DNA of 64,000 nucleotides from Leeuwenhoekiella polynyae. GTDB taxonomy: Bacteria > Bacteroidota > Bacteroidia > Flavobacteriales > Flavobacteriaceae. The position numbers were made by a program, and so were the translations under genes. The DNA lies in assembly GCF_042683665.1 (NCBI RefSeq), contig NZ_JBHUOO010000023.1; one strand, written 5' to 3'. Positions 16,403 through 24,388 of this stretch are shown in pieces; the stretch's first letter is position 1; each line of letters opens with the position of its first letter. The notes beneath the pieces were generated by a model. The model had not been told where the DNA came from and did not search any database. It was given only the letters and a program-made list of their open reading frames with translations.

Positions 16403-16439
16403 AAAAAAAGGATAAGCCCTAGGGCTTATCCTTTTTTTT
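16403..16439 (+). terminator. Terminator closing the ribosomal array
   Basis: An uninterrupted 18-bp inverted repeat, with GGATAAGCCCT (16410-16420) against AGGGCTTATCC (16421-16431), flanked by A7 and T8. It lies just after rplQ and before the carA promoter. The A/T flanks make it potentially bidirectional. Confidence 0.9.
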
Positions 16440-16444
16440 ATAAT

Positions 16445-16452
16445 TATTTTTG
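16445..16452 (+). promoter_or_regulatory. carA promoter -7 element
   Basis: TATTTTTG matches the Bacteroidota -7 consensus TAnnTTTG and lies just after the rplQ terminator. Transcription would start near 16459. That rules out the upstream TTG (16450) as start of carA and supports the ATG at 16483. Confidence 0.6.
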
Positions 16453-16482
16453 CAACAAATTATAAGTTATAGAATCTGCCTT

Positions 16483-17595
16483 ATGAAATACCAAACCAAT
16501 AGAAAAGCAATTTTACTTTTAGCTGATGGAACAATATTCTACGGAAAATCTGTGGGTAATAAAGAAGGAACTGCTTTTGGAGAAGTTTGTTTTAATACCG
16601 GTATGACCGGTTATCAAGAAATATTTACAGATCCTTCTTATTTTGGTCAGCTTATGGTGACTACAAACGCTCACATAGGTAACTATGGAGGTAATAACGA
16701 AGAGACAGAATCTGATACCGTAAAAATTTCAGGACTGATTTGTAAAAACTTCAGTTATAATTATTCAAGAATTCGTGTAGACGAGTCTTTAGAAGATTTT
16801 CTTAATAAGAATAAATTATTTGTAATTTCAGATGTTGACACCCGCGCCCTTGTTTCATATATAAGAGACAATGGTGCTATGAATGCTGTAATTTCAACAG
16901 ACGTTGATAATATTGAATCGCTTAAAGAACAATTAGCGTCTGTGCCTAATATGCACGGTCTTGAGTTAGCCTCAAAGGTTTCCACCAAAGAACCGTATTA
17001 TTTCGGAGACGAAAATGCTAGTTATAAAGTAGCAGCGATAGATCTTGGTATTAAGAAGAATATTTTACGCAATATGGCTAAGCGCGATATGTATATCAAA
17101 GTATTCCCTTATAATGCTTCTTTTGAAGAAATGAAAGCTTGGAACCCTGATGGTTTCTTTTTATCTAATGGCCCTGGTGATCCAGAACCTCTACACGGAG
17201 TTATTGAAACAGCAAAGCAAATATTAGATGCAGATATACCATTATTCGGTATATGTCTAGGACATCAAATTATCGCTTTGGCAAATGGAATAAGTACTTT
17301 TAAAATGCATCACGGCCATAGAGGTATCAATCACCCTGTTTTAAACCACGGTACAGGCAAAGGAGAGATAACTTCTCAGAACCATGGTTTTGCTGTAAAT
17401 TATGAAGAAGCAATTCAGAATCCTAATATTGAGGTAACCCATAAACATCTTAATGATCAGACTGTAATGGGGCTGAAAATGAAAAATAAAAACTGTTTTT
17501 CTGTTCAGTATCACCCAGAAGCTGGTCCCGGACCAAACGACGCTACATACTTGTTTGATGAGTTTGTGCAGCGTATGACTATAGAAACTGTATAA
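16483..17595 (+). CDS. carA: Carbamoyl-phosphate synthase small subunit
   Basis: Glutaminase subunit that feeds ammonia to CarB to make carbamoyl phosphate for pyrimidines and arginine. I use the ATG at 16483 (370 residues, MKYQTNRKAILLLADG), since a promoter -7 box covers the upstream in-frame TTG. The N-terminal CPSase domain has FGEVCFNTGMTGYQEI. The class I amidotransferase domain has the nucleophile C258 in GICLGHQ and the H344/E346 pair in YHPE. No carB lies nearby, so the large subunit must be encoded elsewhere. Confidence 0.96.
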   Translation: MKYQTNRKAILLLADGTIFYGKSVGNKEGTAFGEVCFNTGMTGYQEIFTDPSYFGQLMVTTNAHIGNYGGNNEETESDTVKISGLICKNFSYNYSRIRVDESLEDFLNKNKLFVISDVDTRALVSYIRDNGAMNAVISTDVDNIESLKEQLASVPNMHGLELASKVSTKEPYYFGDENASYKVAAIDLGIKKNILRNMAKRDMYIKVFPYNASFEEMKAWNPDGFFLSNGPGDPEPLHGVIETAKQILDADIPLFGICLGHQIIALANGISTFKMHHGHRGINHPVLNHGTGKGEITSQNHGFAVNYEEAIQNPNIEVTHKHLNDQTVMGLKMKNKNCFSVQYHPEAGPGPNDATYLFDEFVQRMTIETV

Positions 17596-17600
17596 ATATA

Positions 17601-17631
17601 AAATCCCGACAAGTAGTCGGGATTTTTTTAT
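17601..17631 (+). terminator. carA terminator
   Basis: AAATCCCGAC (17601-17610) pairs with GTCGGGATTT (17616-17625) around an AAGTA loop and is followed by a T run. It lies 5 nt after the carA stop codon. Confidence 0.9.
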
Positions 17632-17806
17632 ACTAATTCTAATGTGTTTTAATCATTTTGTTGAATTCCTTTCCATGATTTAGTAGAAGGGTAGATGCGT
17701 TTTAAATAATCATTAAAATAATCCAAAAGGGGCATAGCTTCCTTATAAATAGTCAAGTATTCCTTATATTGCGGGAGCTAAATGAACTAATCAATTTTTA
17801 ATAAAA

Positions 17807-19096
17807 ATGAGTATAATTATCAATATCCACGCACGTCAAATTTTGGATTCTCGTGGAAATCCCACAGTTGAAGTAGATGTTTTAACCGAAAACGGTGTTT
17901 TAGGAAGAGCTGCGGTTCCTTCTGGAGCATCAACTGGTGAGCATGAAGCTGTTGAATTGCGTGATGGTGGTTCTGATTATATGGGTAAAGGAGTTTTAAA
18001 AGCTGTAGAAAATGTAAATGCGGTTATAGCTCAAGAACTTTTAGGAGTTTCTGTTTTTGAACAAAATCTAATCGATCAAACTATGATTGATTTAGATGGT
18101 ACTCCAAATAAATCTAAGCTAGGGGCAAATGCAATTTTAGGTGTTTCTTTAGCGGTTGCTAAAGCAGCAGCAAATGAATTGAATATGCCATTATATCGCT
18201 ATGTAGGCGGTGTAAGTGCAAATACACTTCCGGTACCAATGATGAATATCATTAATGGAGGTTCTCATAGTGATGCTCCTATCGCTTTTCAGGAATTTAT
18301 GATTATGCCTGTAAAAGCTGAAGATTTTACTCACGCTATGAAAATGGGTACTGAAATTTTTCACAATCTTAAAAAAGTACTTCACGATCGCGGTTTGAGT
18401 ACAGCTGTAGGTGATGAAGGTGGTTTTGCACCAACATTAGATGGTACTGAAGATGCTATTGAAAGCATTCAAAAAGCTGTTGAAAATGCAGGATATAAGT
18501 TTGGTGATGAAGTAATGATCGCCTTAGACTGTGCAGCAGCAGAATTTTACGTAGACGGTAAATATGATTACACCAAGTTTGAGGGTGATAAAGGTGTGGT
18601 TAGAACTAGTGAAGAGCAGGCTTCTTATTTAGCTGAATTAGCAGGTAAATACCCAATTATTTCAATTGAGGATGGTATGGATGAGAATGACTGGGATGGT
18701 TGGAAATCATTAACTGAAAAGATTGGCGATAAAGTACAATTAGTAGGAGATGATTTATTTGTTACTAATGTAGAGCGCCTTTCAAGAGGTATCGAAAATG
18801 GTATAGCTAATTCAATTTTGATTAAAGTAAATCAGATAGGTACATTGACTGAAACTATTGCTGCTGTGAATATGGCGCATAATGCAGGTTATACTTCTGT
18901 TATGTCTCACCGTTCTGGAGAAACAGAAGATAATACTATTGCAGATTTAGCTGTAGCATTAAATACAGGACAGATCAAAACAGGTTCTGCTTCACGTAGT
19001 GATCGTATGGCAAAATACAATCAACTGCTTCGTATTGAAGAAGAATTAGGTACTGTTGCTTATTTTCCTAAGCTTAAGGCTTTTAAAATAAAATAA
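17807..19096 (+). CDS. eno: Enolase
   Basis: Interconverts 2-phosphoglycerate and phosphoenolpyruvate in glycolysis and gluconeogenesis. At 429 residues it is full length. Catalytic features are visible: the mobile loop SGASTG near 39-44, the acid/base glutamate E204 in VGDEGG, the metal-binding acids in SIEDG near 288 and the base K340 in LIKVNQ. The C-terminus includes the conserved SHRSGETED. The upstream 211 bp hold no other gene; a weak TATATTGC at 17766 could be part of its promoter. Confidence 0.98.
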   Translation: MSIIINIHARQILDSRGNPTVEVDVLTENGVLGRAAVPSGASTGEHEAVELRDGGSDYMGKGVLKAVENVNAVIAQELLGVSVFEQNLIDQTMIDLDGTPNKSKLGANAILGVSLAVAKAAANELNMPLYRYVGGVSANTLPVPMMNIINGGSHSDAPIAFQEFMIMPVKAEDFTHAMKMGTEIFHNLKKVLHDRGLSTAVGDEGGFAPTLDGTEDAIESIQKAVENAGYKFGDEVMIALDCAAAEFYVDGKYDYTKFEGDKGVVRTSEEQASYLAELAGKYPIISIEDGMDENDWDGWKSLTEKIGDKVQLVGDDLFVTNVERLSRGIENGIANSILIKVNQIGTLTETIAAVNMAHNAGYTSVMSHRSGETEDNTIADLAVALNTGQIKTGSASRSDRMAKYNQLLRIEEELGTVAYFPKLKAFKIK

Positions 19097-19117
19097 TTAA
19101 CTTCGGTAGTTTTAATG

Positions 19118-19147
19118 AAAAAGGCATTGTTTTCAATGCCTTTTTTT
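19118..19147 (+). terminator. eno terminator
   Basis: AAAAAGGCATTG (19118-19129) pairs with CAATGCCTTTTT (19134-19145) around a TTTT loop, with a T tail. It lies 21 nt after the eno stop codon. Confidence 0.9.
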
Positions 19148-19369
19148 ATTGAGTAAAATTTAGATAAAATCTATTTTAATTTCGAAATGTTTTTACTTGT
19201 ATAATAACATTAAAATGTAATATTTTAACGATTAAGTGCTTAAATTGTTTCTTTTATTTATTATTAGTAAGAAAAAAACTATTAATTTAGCTTCAAGATA
19301 AAAAAGGTTTTTACCACGCTTCAAATTAGATAGTTAACCTGACAAAATCTAATTTAACAGATTTAAAAA

Positions 19370-19421
19370 TTTGAAGTTGGGTGAAAGAGCGATTCTGAAT
19401 CAAGTACGTATCGCTCTTTTT
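19370..19421 (+). ncRNA. Box-plus-terminator element, copy 1
   Basis: The box TTTGAAGTTGGGTGA (19370-19384) runs into a hairpin with AAAGAGCGAT (19384-19393) pairing with ATCGCTCTTT (19410-19419), followed by T. The same box recurs 74 nt downstream with a different hairpin. This could be the 3' end of a small RNA or one arm of an attenuator; neither can be decided from the sequence. Confidence 0.5.
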
Positions 19422-19443
19422 GTCCAAATAAAGATATCTAAAT

Positions 19444-19494
19444 TTTGAAGTTGGGTGAGGGGTGACATGCTGCTAGGTATGCACCCCTTTTTTA
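19444..19494 (+). ncRNA. Box-plus-terminator element, copy 2
   Basis: A second exact copy of TTTGAAGTTGGGTGA (19444-19458) runs into AGGGGTG (19458-19464) pairing with CACCCCT (19482-19488). The stem is extended by CAT (19466-19468) with ATG (19479-19481) and followed by T6. The box is conserved while the stem sequence is completely different from copy 1, which is what selection on box and hairpin shape would produce. Confidence 0.5.
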
Positions 19495-19605
19495 TTTGTA
19501 TTTTTTTAACCTTGCTAAAGCCCTAATTCCTTTATAAATTCCTTTGTATTTCGTAATTTAGCAACTCTTGAAAATTTTGATAATCAGCTAAAACATATTT
19601 GAAAA

Positions 19606-20892
19606 ATGGCAGATAATGCTAAATTAATAATAGGTGAGAAATCCTACGAATTTCCTATAATTACAGGTACTGAAAATGAAAGTGCAATCGATATCGCCAG
19701 TTTACGAGCTGTAACAGGTGGAATTACCACAATTGACCCTGGTTTTAAAAATACGGGTAGTTGTGAGAGTGCTATAACTTTCTTGAATGGTGAGGAAGGA
19801 ATTTTGAGGTATAGAGGGTATTCTATTGAAGATTTAGCTGAGAAAGCTTCATTTTTAGAAGTTGTTTATCTTTTAATATTTGGTGAATTGCCTACAGAAG
19901 AGCAGTTGACTAAATTTCATAATGATATAAAAGAAGAGAATCACGTTGATGAGGATGTTAAGAAGATCTTAAATGGTTTTCCTAAATCTGCTCATCCAAT
20001 GGGAGTGTTAGCATCTTTAACCTCTGCATTAACAGCATTTAATCCAGATGCAGTAAATGTAGATTCTGAAGAAGATATGTATGCAGCCATTGTTAAACTT
20101 TTAGGTAAGTTTCCGGTTCTTGTAGCTTGGACTATGCGTACAAAAATGAGCAAGCCTCTTGATTATGGTGATGACAGTTTAGATTATGTGCAGAATTTAC
20201 ATAAGATGATGTTCTCGAAGCCTAACAGTGAGTATAAAGTTGATAAAGCTATTATAGATGCTATTGATAAGCTTTTAATCTTACACGCTGATCATGAGCA
20301 AAACTGTTCTACTTCAACTGTACGAATTGTTGGTTCTTCTCACGCCGGACTGTTTGCTTCAATATCTGCTGGTATTTCTGCATTATGGGGGCCACTTCAC
20401 GGTGGCGCTAATCAAGCGGTGATCGAAATGCTTGAAGCCATTAAAGCGGATGGTGGTGATACTAAAAAATATATGGCTAAGGCAAAAGATAAAGAAGATC
20501 CTTTCCGTTTAATGGGCTTTGGTCATAGAGTTTATAAGAATTTTGATCCTCGTGCTAAAATCATTAAAAAAGCTGCGGATGAAGTTTTAGAACAGCTAGG
20601 TGTAGAAGATGAAGTTTTAGCTATTGCTAAAGGACTAGAAAAAGAAGCTTTAGAAGACGATTATTTTGTTAAACGTAAATTATATCCTAACGTAGATTTT
20701 TATTCAGGTATTATTTACAGAGCATTAGGTATTCCTGTTGAAATGTTTACTGTGATGTTTGCGATGGGGCGCGTGCCGGGATGGATTGCTCAGTGGCGTG
20801 AAATGCGTTTACGTAAAGAGCCTATAGGAAGACCTCGTCAAGTTTATATTGGTGAGACTTTGAGAGCCTTTAAACCTATGGAAGAACGATAG
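19606..20892 (+). CDS. gltA: Citrate synthase
   Basis: Condenses oxaloacetate and acetyl-CoA to citrate in the TCA cycle. The 428-residue length and the N-terminal beta-rich domain (LIIGEKSYEFPIITGTENESAIDI) indicate the type II, hexameric, NADH-sensitive class typical of Gram-negatives. Active-site segments include LHADHEQNCSTSTVR, WGPLHGGANQAV and MGFGHRVYKNFDPRA. A terminator hairpin follows. The 509-bp upstream gap contains the duplicated box-plus-terminator element, a possible control region, though the connection is inference. Confidence 0.97.
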   Translation: MADNAKLIIGEKSYEFPIITGTENESAIDIASLRAVTGGITTIDPGFKNTGSCESAITFLNGEEGILRYRGYSIEDLAEKASFLEVVYLLIFGELPTEEQLTKFHNDIKEENHVDEDVKKILNGFPKSAHPMGVLASLTSALTAFNPDAVNVDSEEDMYAAIVKLLGKFPVLVAWTMRTKMSKPLDYGDDSLDYVQNLHKMMFSKPNSEYKVDKAIIDAIDKLLILHADHEQNCSTSTVRIVGSSHAGLFASISAGISALWGPLHGGANQAVIEMLEAIKADGGDTKKYMAKAKDKEDPFRLMGFGHRVYKNFDPRAKIIKKAADEVLEQLGVEDEVLAIAKGLEKEALEDDYFVKRKLYPNVDFYSGIIYRALGIPVEMFTVMFAMGRVPGWIAQWREMRLRKEPIGRPRQVYIGETLRAFKPMEER

Positions 20893-20918
20893 AAATCCTA
20901 AAGATTTTAAATAATGAA

Positions 20919-20960
20919 GCGGGTTTTTGGCAATAGTTCAAAAACCCGCTTTATGTTTTT
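20919..20960 (+). terminator. gltA terminator overlapping the next promoter
   Basis: GCGGGTTTTTG (20919-20929) pairs perfectly with CAAAAACCCGC (20939-20949), followed by TTTATGTTTTT. The -7 element of the next gene begins at the last base of this T-rich tail. Confidence 0.88.
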
Positions 20961-20967
20961 ATATTTG
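20960..20967 (+). promoter_or_regulatory. Promoter -7 element of the deiminase-like gene
   Basis: TATATTTG is a perfect TAnnTTTG match, 16 nt before the ATG at 20984. A -33 TTG is not present, only TTC at 20937-20939, 20 nt upstream. It makes the upstream TTG at 20927 an impossible start codon for this transcript. Confidence 0.6.
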
Positions 20968-20983
20968 CGACAACTTCAATTTT

Positions 20984-21898
20984 ATGATAAAGCTGAATAT
21001 TAACGATGAGACGTCTCGACTTCGCTCTGTGATTCTAGGAACAGCAAAAACAAACGGTGGTATTCCTGCTGTAGAAGAGGCTTATGATCCTAAATCTTTA
21101 TTACACATCAAAGCGAATACTTATCCTAAAGAAGAGGATATGATTCAAGAGATGGAAGCTGTTGAGGAAGTTTTTAATAAATACGGTGTTCAGGTTTTTA
21201 GACCTAAACTGATCGATAATTATAACCAGATTTTTACAAGAGACATTGGTTTTGTAATAGATGATGTTTTTATAAAAGCAAATATTTTACCAGATCGCGA
21301 GCAGGAAATAGAAGCTATTGAACATGTACTAACTCAGATTGATCCAGAAAAAATCATAAGATTTCCAGAAGAAGCACATATAGAAGGTGGTGATGTGATG
21401 CCTTTAGGAGATTATATTTTTGTAGGTGTTTATCGCGGTCCTGATTATGCAGATTATATAATTGCACGAACGAATATGTTGGCTGTAAAGTATCTTCAGG
21501 AGACATTTCCTGAGAAGCAGGTGAAATCTTTCAACTTGAGAAAATCAAATACAAATCCTTATGAGAATGCTTTGCACTTAGACTGCTGTTTTCAGCCGGT
21601 AGGAGAAAAATATGCTATTCTGCACAAAAACGGATTTCTTGAAGAGAAAGAGTATCAATGGCTTGTAGATCACTTTGGGCCTGAAAACATTTTTGAGATC
21701 ACCTCAGAAGAAATGTTTAGTATGAATTCTAATGTCTTCTCTATATCGCCTGAAGTAGTCATTTCCGAAAGGAATTTCACGCGATTGAATACTTGGTTAC
21801 GCAGCAAAGGGATTACAGTTGAGGAAGTGCCTTATGCTGAAATCTCAAAGCAAGAAGGTTTATTGCGTTGCAGTACGCTGCCTCTTGTACGTGAGTAA
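20984..21898 (+). CDS. Arginine deiminase / dimethylarginine dimethylaminohydrolase-like protein
   Basis: Guanidine-group modifying enzyme superfamily member; 304 residues from the ATG at 20984, chosen because a promoter -7 box lies just before it. Visible landmarks are TRD at 85-87, HIEGGD at 132-137, HLDCC at 198-202 and the presumed catalytic C296 in LRCSTLP near the C-terminus. These are the Asp/Glu-His-Cys features of DDAH and arginine deiminases, which turn methylarginine or arginine into citrulline. It is followed after 56 nt by ctlX, suggesting an arginine/citrulline use unit. The exact substrate cannot be read from sequence. Confidence 0.8.
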   Translation: MIKLNINDETSRLRSVILGTAKTNGGIPAVEEAYDPKSLLHIKANTYPKEEDMIQEMEAVEEVFNKYGVQVFRPKLIDNYNQIFTRDIGFVIDDVFIKANILPDREQEIEAIEHVLTQIDPEKIIRFPEEAHIEGGDVMPLGDYIFVGVYRGPDYADYIIARTNMLAVKYLQETFPEKQVKSFNLRKSNTNPYENALHLDCCFQPVGEKYAILHKNGFLEEKEYQWLVDHFGPENIFEITSEEMFSMNSNVFSISPEVVISERNFTRLNTWLRSKGITVEEVPYAEISKQEGLLRCSTLPLVRE

Positions 21899-21954
21899 TC
21901 ATTCCATTTTAATATTCCGGAATTTCTCTTTTTATTCAATCTCAAAGAATCCCT

Positions 21955-22890
21955 ATGAAACAAGTTACAGATACTGTATTGATGGTGCGCCCTGCTGCAT
22001 TTAGAATGAATGAGCAAACCGCTGTAAATAATTATTTTCAGGAAGATGTTTCCTTAAAAAATGAGGAAATTAACCTTAAGGCTCAGCAAGAATTTGATGC
22101 GTTTGTAGATAAATTAAAAGCTGCTGGTGTTGGAGTTTTGGTACTTCAGGATAAAAAAGAACTGGATACACCAGATTCAATTTTTCCTAATAATTGGGTG
22201 AGTACTCACGCAAATGGAGATGTTGCAGTCTACCCTATGTATGCCGAAAACCGAAGGAGAGAGCGCAGGAACGAGTTCTTTGAGTTGCTTGAAGATTCTG
22301 GTTTTGAAATCAAAAATGTTGTTGATTATACTGAGGCAGAGGAGGAAGGTGTCTTCTTAGAAGGAACTGGGAGTATTATTTTAGATAGGGAAAATGAAAA
22401 AGCGTACTGCGCACTTTCGGCTCGTGCAGATGAAGATTTGTTTGTTGAATTTTGCGAAGACTTTGGGTACCTACCGGTGATTTTTACAGCATATCAGTCT
22501 GTAGCAAGTAAACGTTTGCCTATTTATCACACCAATGTGATGATGTGTATTGCAGAGGAGTTTGCGGTAATTTGTCTGGAAAGTATAGATGATAAGAAGG
22601 AGCGTAAACTTGTTGTTAAACAGTTGAAAGAATCAGGCAAAGAAGTGATAGCAATTTCAGAAAAGCAAATGCATCAGTTTGCAGGTAATATGCTTCAGGT
22701 AAAAAATAATGCTGGAAAAAAGTATTTAGTAATGAGTGCCAGCGCACACAATGCTTTAAAAGAAAACCAGATAGAAGCTATTACTAAATACTGTGATATT
22801 TTAAGCAGTGATCTGGAAACCATCGAAACCTGTGGTGGTGGAAGTGCCCGTTGTATGATGGCGGAGATTTTTCTCCCTAAAGCCAATTAG
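21955..22890 (+). CDS. ctlX: Citrulline utilization hydrolase CtlX-type protein
   Basis: A second, distinct guanidine/ureido hydrolase of the amidinotransferase fold, 311 residues. Conserved segments are SIFPNNWVSTH near 75-85, FLEGTGSIILDRE near 130 and PIYHTNVMMCI. The C-terminal GGGSARCMMAEIFLP contains the presumed nucleophile C300. The family is named from Francisella, where CtlX acts on citrulline. It lies 56 nt after the deiminase-like gene, so one enzyme could make citrulline and the next degrade it. Its 3' end overlaps the convergent transporter gene by 4 nt. Confidence 0.82.
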   Translation: MKQVTDTVLMVRPAAFRMNEQTAVNNYFQEDVSLKNEEINLKAQQEFDAFVDKLKAAGVGVLVLQDKKELDTPDSIFPNNWVSTHANGDVAVYPMYAENRRRERRNEFFELLEDSGFEIKNVVDYTEAEEEGVFLEGTGSIILDRENEKAYCALSARADEDLFVEFCEDFGYLPVIFTAYQSVASKRLPIYHTNVMMCIAEEFAVICLESIDDKKERKLVVKQLKESGKEVIAISEKQMHQFAGNMLQVKNNAGKKYLVMSASAHNALKENQIEAITKYCDILSSDLETIETCGGGSARCMMAEIFLPKAN

Positions 22891-24350
22891 CATTCTTTTT
22901 TATTGAGATTTTGAATCCATTTAAAACTCATCACGATCATAAAGAAACTTAGTGGTAGAGATGTAATGATTAAAAGCTTTTGAACAGCGCTCAAAACATC
23001 TTCATCTTTTTTGGCAAAACTTAGCAGCACTATTCCAATTGCACAAATTGTAAGTAATGTGCTCCAGACTATTCGATGTTTTTTAGAAGGGGTGTCAGTA
23101 TTTTTTGAAGTAAACATGCTCAAAACCAAAATCGCCGAATCTAGAGATGTAACTAAAAAGCTTACTAATAAAATCACAACAATTGTGTTTACAATACTTT
23201 GAGCAGGATAGTGAGAAAGAAATATAAATAGCGAAGTAAAAACATTGTCAAATTCCCCTTTGTATTCTCCTGCGGCATTAATCATTTCAAAAGCAGATTG
23301 CCCAAAAACGGTAAACCAAAAGAAACTGCCCAGAGAGGGTATAAGTAAAACTCCAAGTATAATCTCTCTGATAGTTCTTCCTCTTGAGATTCGGGCAATG
23401 AATAATCCGGTGAAGGGAGCCCAAGCCAACCAAAACGCCCAATAATAATAGGTCCAGTCAGTAAGGAATTTTTTACCGGGATCAAAAGCTCCCAGCGCTA
23501 AGCTCATAGGTATAAAGTCTATAAGATACCTATACAATGCATGAGCATATTGCTTCAGTATTAAAAGCATATCTGTTTGTAGAAATACAAAAATCAGTAA
23601 GGCAAGTGTCAGGTAAATATTTGCAGTGGATATTATTTTTATTCCTTTTTCTACTCCACTTAATGCGGAAAGTAACGCCAAAAAGCCAATAAAGAGTATC
23701 AGCGCAATACTGTAATTTGCATTTAAAGTCAGCCCCAATAAATGATCCAGACCACCTTTTATTTGACTAGAGCCAAGAGCTACCGCAGCTACTAGACCAA
23801 AAACTGTTGTAAGAATGGTTAATAGGTCTGTCAGCGCAATTCCAAGATTTTTAAATCTACTTTTTGTAGAATATTTTTTGGTATCAAAAACAGAGCTGCT
23901 TGTAATTAATGGCCTCCCGTACTTAAAAGCTACCGTGCCTATTGCGAGTGCAAAAAGTGCATAAAATGCCCAAGCTGTAAAACCCCATTGATAAAAAGTA
24001 AATTCTAGTGCTTTGATTTCTGTAGAAACATTGTTTTGAATTGGAGGGTTTTGTTGCATAAAAACGGGTTCTTGTACCGCTCGCAATAAGATGCCCGCGC
24101 CCATACCTGCGCTATACAGCATCGAAATCCAAGCAATGTTAGAGAAAGCTGGTTTTTCATCAATTTTACCCAATTTATAGGTTCCCCATTTTGAAAAGGC
24201 AACGACAACAAGAAGCACAACCGAAAGAAGACCGAGGACCAAATAAAACTGACCAAACCATTCTCTAACCCCTATTGAAAGTGTTTCAATAAGCTGGTAA
24301 CTTTCGGCGGTAAAGGCATAAAACAGTGCAGAGATGCTCAATAGGAGCAC
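22887..24350 (-). CDS. BCCT family transporter
   Basis: Secondary transporter of the betaine/choline/carnitine family in the cytoplasmic membrane, with about 12 hydrophobic segments in 487 residues. The family signature is visible around DWTYYYWAFWLAWAPFTGLF, followed by the cytoplasmic loop IARISRGRTIREI. The only standard start in frame is the GTG at 24348-24350, which trims the first membrane helix. The frame stays open further upstream, over the end of the preceding gene, with NLLLFSSG ahead of the GTG, so the true start may be non-standard. Substrate is unknown; compatible solute uptake fits a marine host. Confidence 0.85.
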   Translation of the reverse strand: MLLLSISALFYAFTAESYQLIETLSIGVREWFGQFYLVLGLLSVVLLVVVAFSKWGTYKLGKIDEKPAFSNIAWISMLYSAGMGAGILLRAVQEPVFMQQNPPIQNNVSTEIKALEFTFYQWGFTAWAFYALFALAIGTVAFKYGRPLITSSSVFDTKKYSTKSRFKNLGIALTDLLTILTTVFGLVAAVALGSSQIKGGLDHLLGLTLNANYSIALILFIGFLALLSALSGVEKGIKIISTANIYLTLALLIFVFLQTDMLLILKQYAHALYRYLIDFIPMSLALGAFDPGKKFLTDWTYYYWAFWLAWAPFTGLFIARISRGRTIREIILGVLLIPSLGSFFWFTVFGQSAFEMINAAGEYKGEFDNVFTSLFIFLSHYPAQSIVNTIVVILLVSFLVTSLDSAILVLSMFTSKNTDTPSKKHRIVWSTLLTICAIGIVLLSFAKKDEDVLSAVQKLLIITSLPLSFFMIVMSFKWIQNLNKKEC

Positions 24351-24388
24351 TCCGGAAGAAAAAAGTAGAAGGTTTTTATTTATAAACT

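Larger units (their letters stand above)
19148..19605 (+). other. Non-coding gap eno-gltA with a repeated box-plus-terminator element
   Basis: No credible gene lies between the eno terminator and gltA. The stretch up to about 19310 is very AT-rich. From 19318 it becomes highly structured: CTTCAAAT (19319-19326) is complementary to ATTTGAAG (19369-19376), and AAATTAGAT (19323-19331) to ATCTAATTT (19347-19355). Two copies of one 15-nt box then follow, each joined to a terminator-like hairpin (annotated separately). The last 100 nt before gltA are plain AT-rich sequence without a strong promoter match. Confidence 0.6.

Noticed and set aside
16450..16482. Upstream in-frame start (TTG) for carA
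   Set aside because: It overlaps the -7 promoter element, so it would not be in the transcript.
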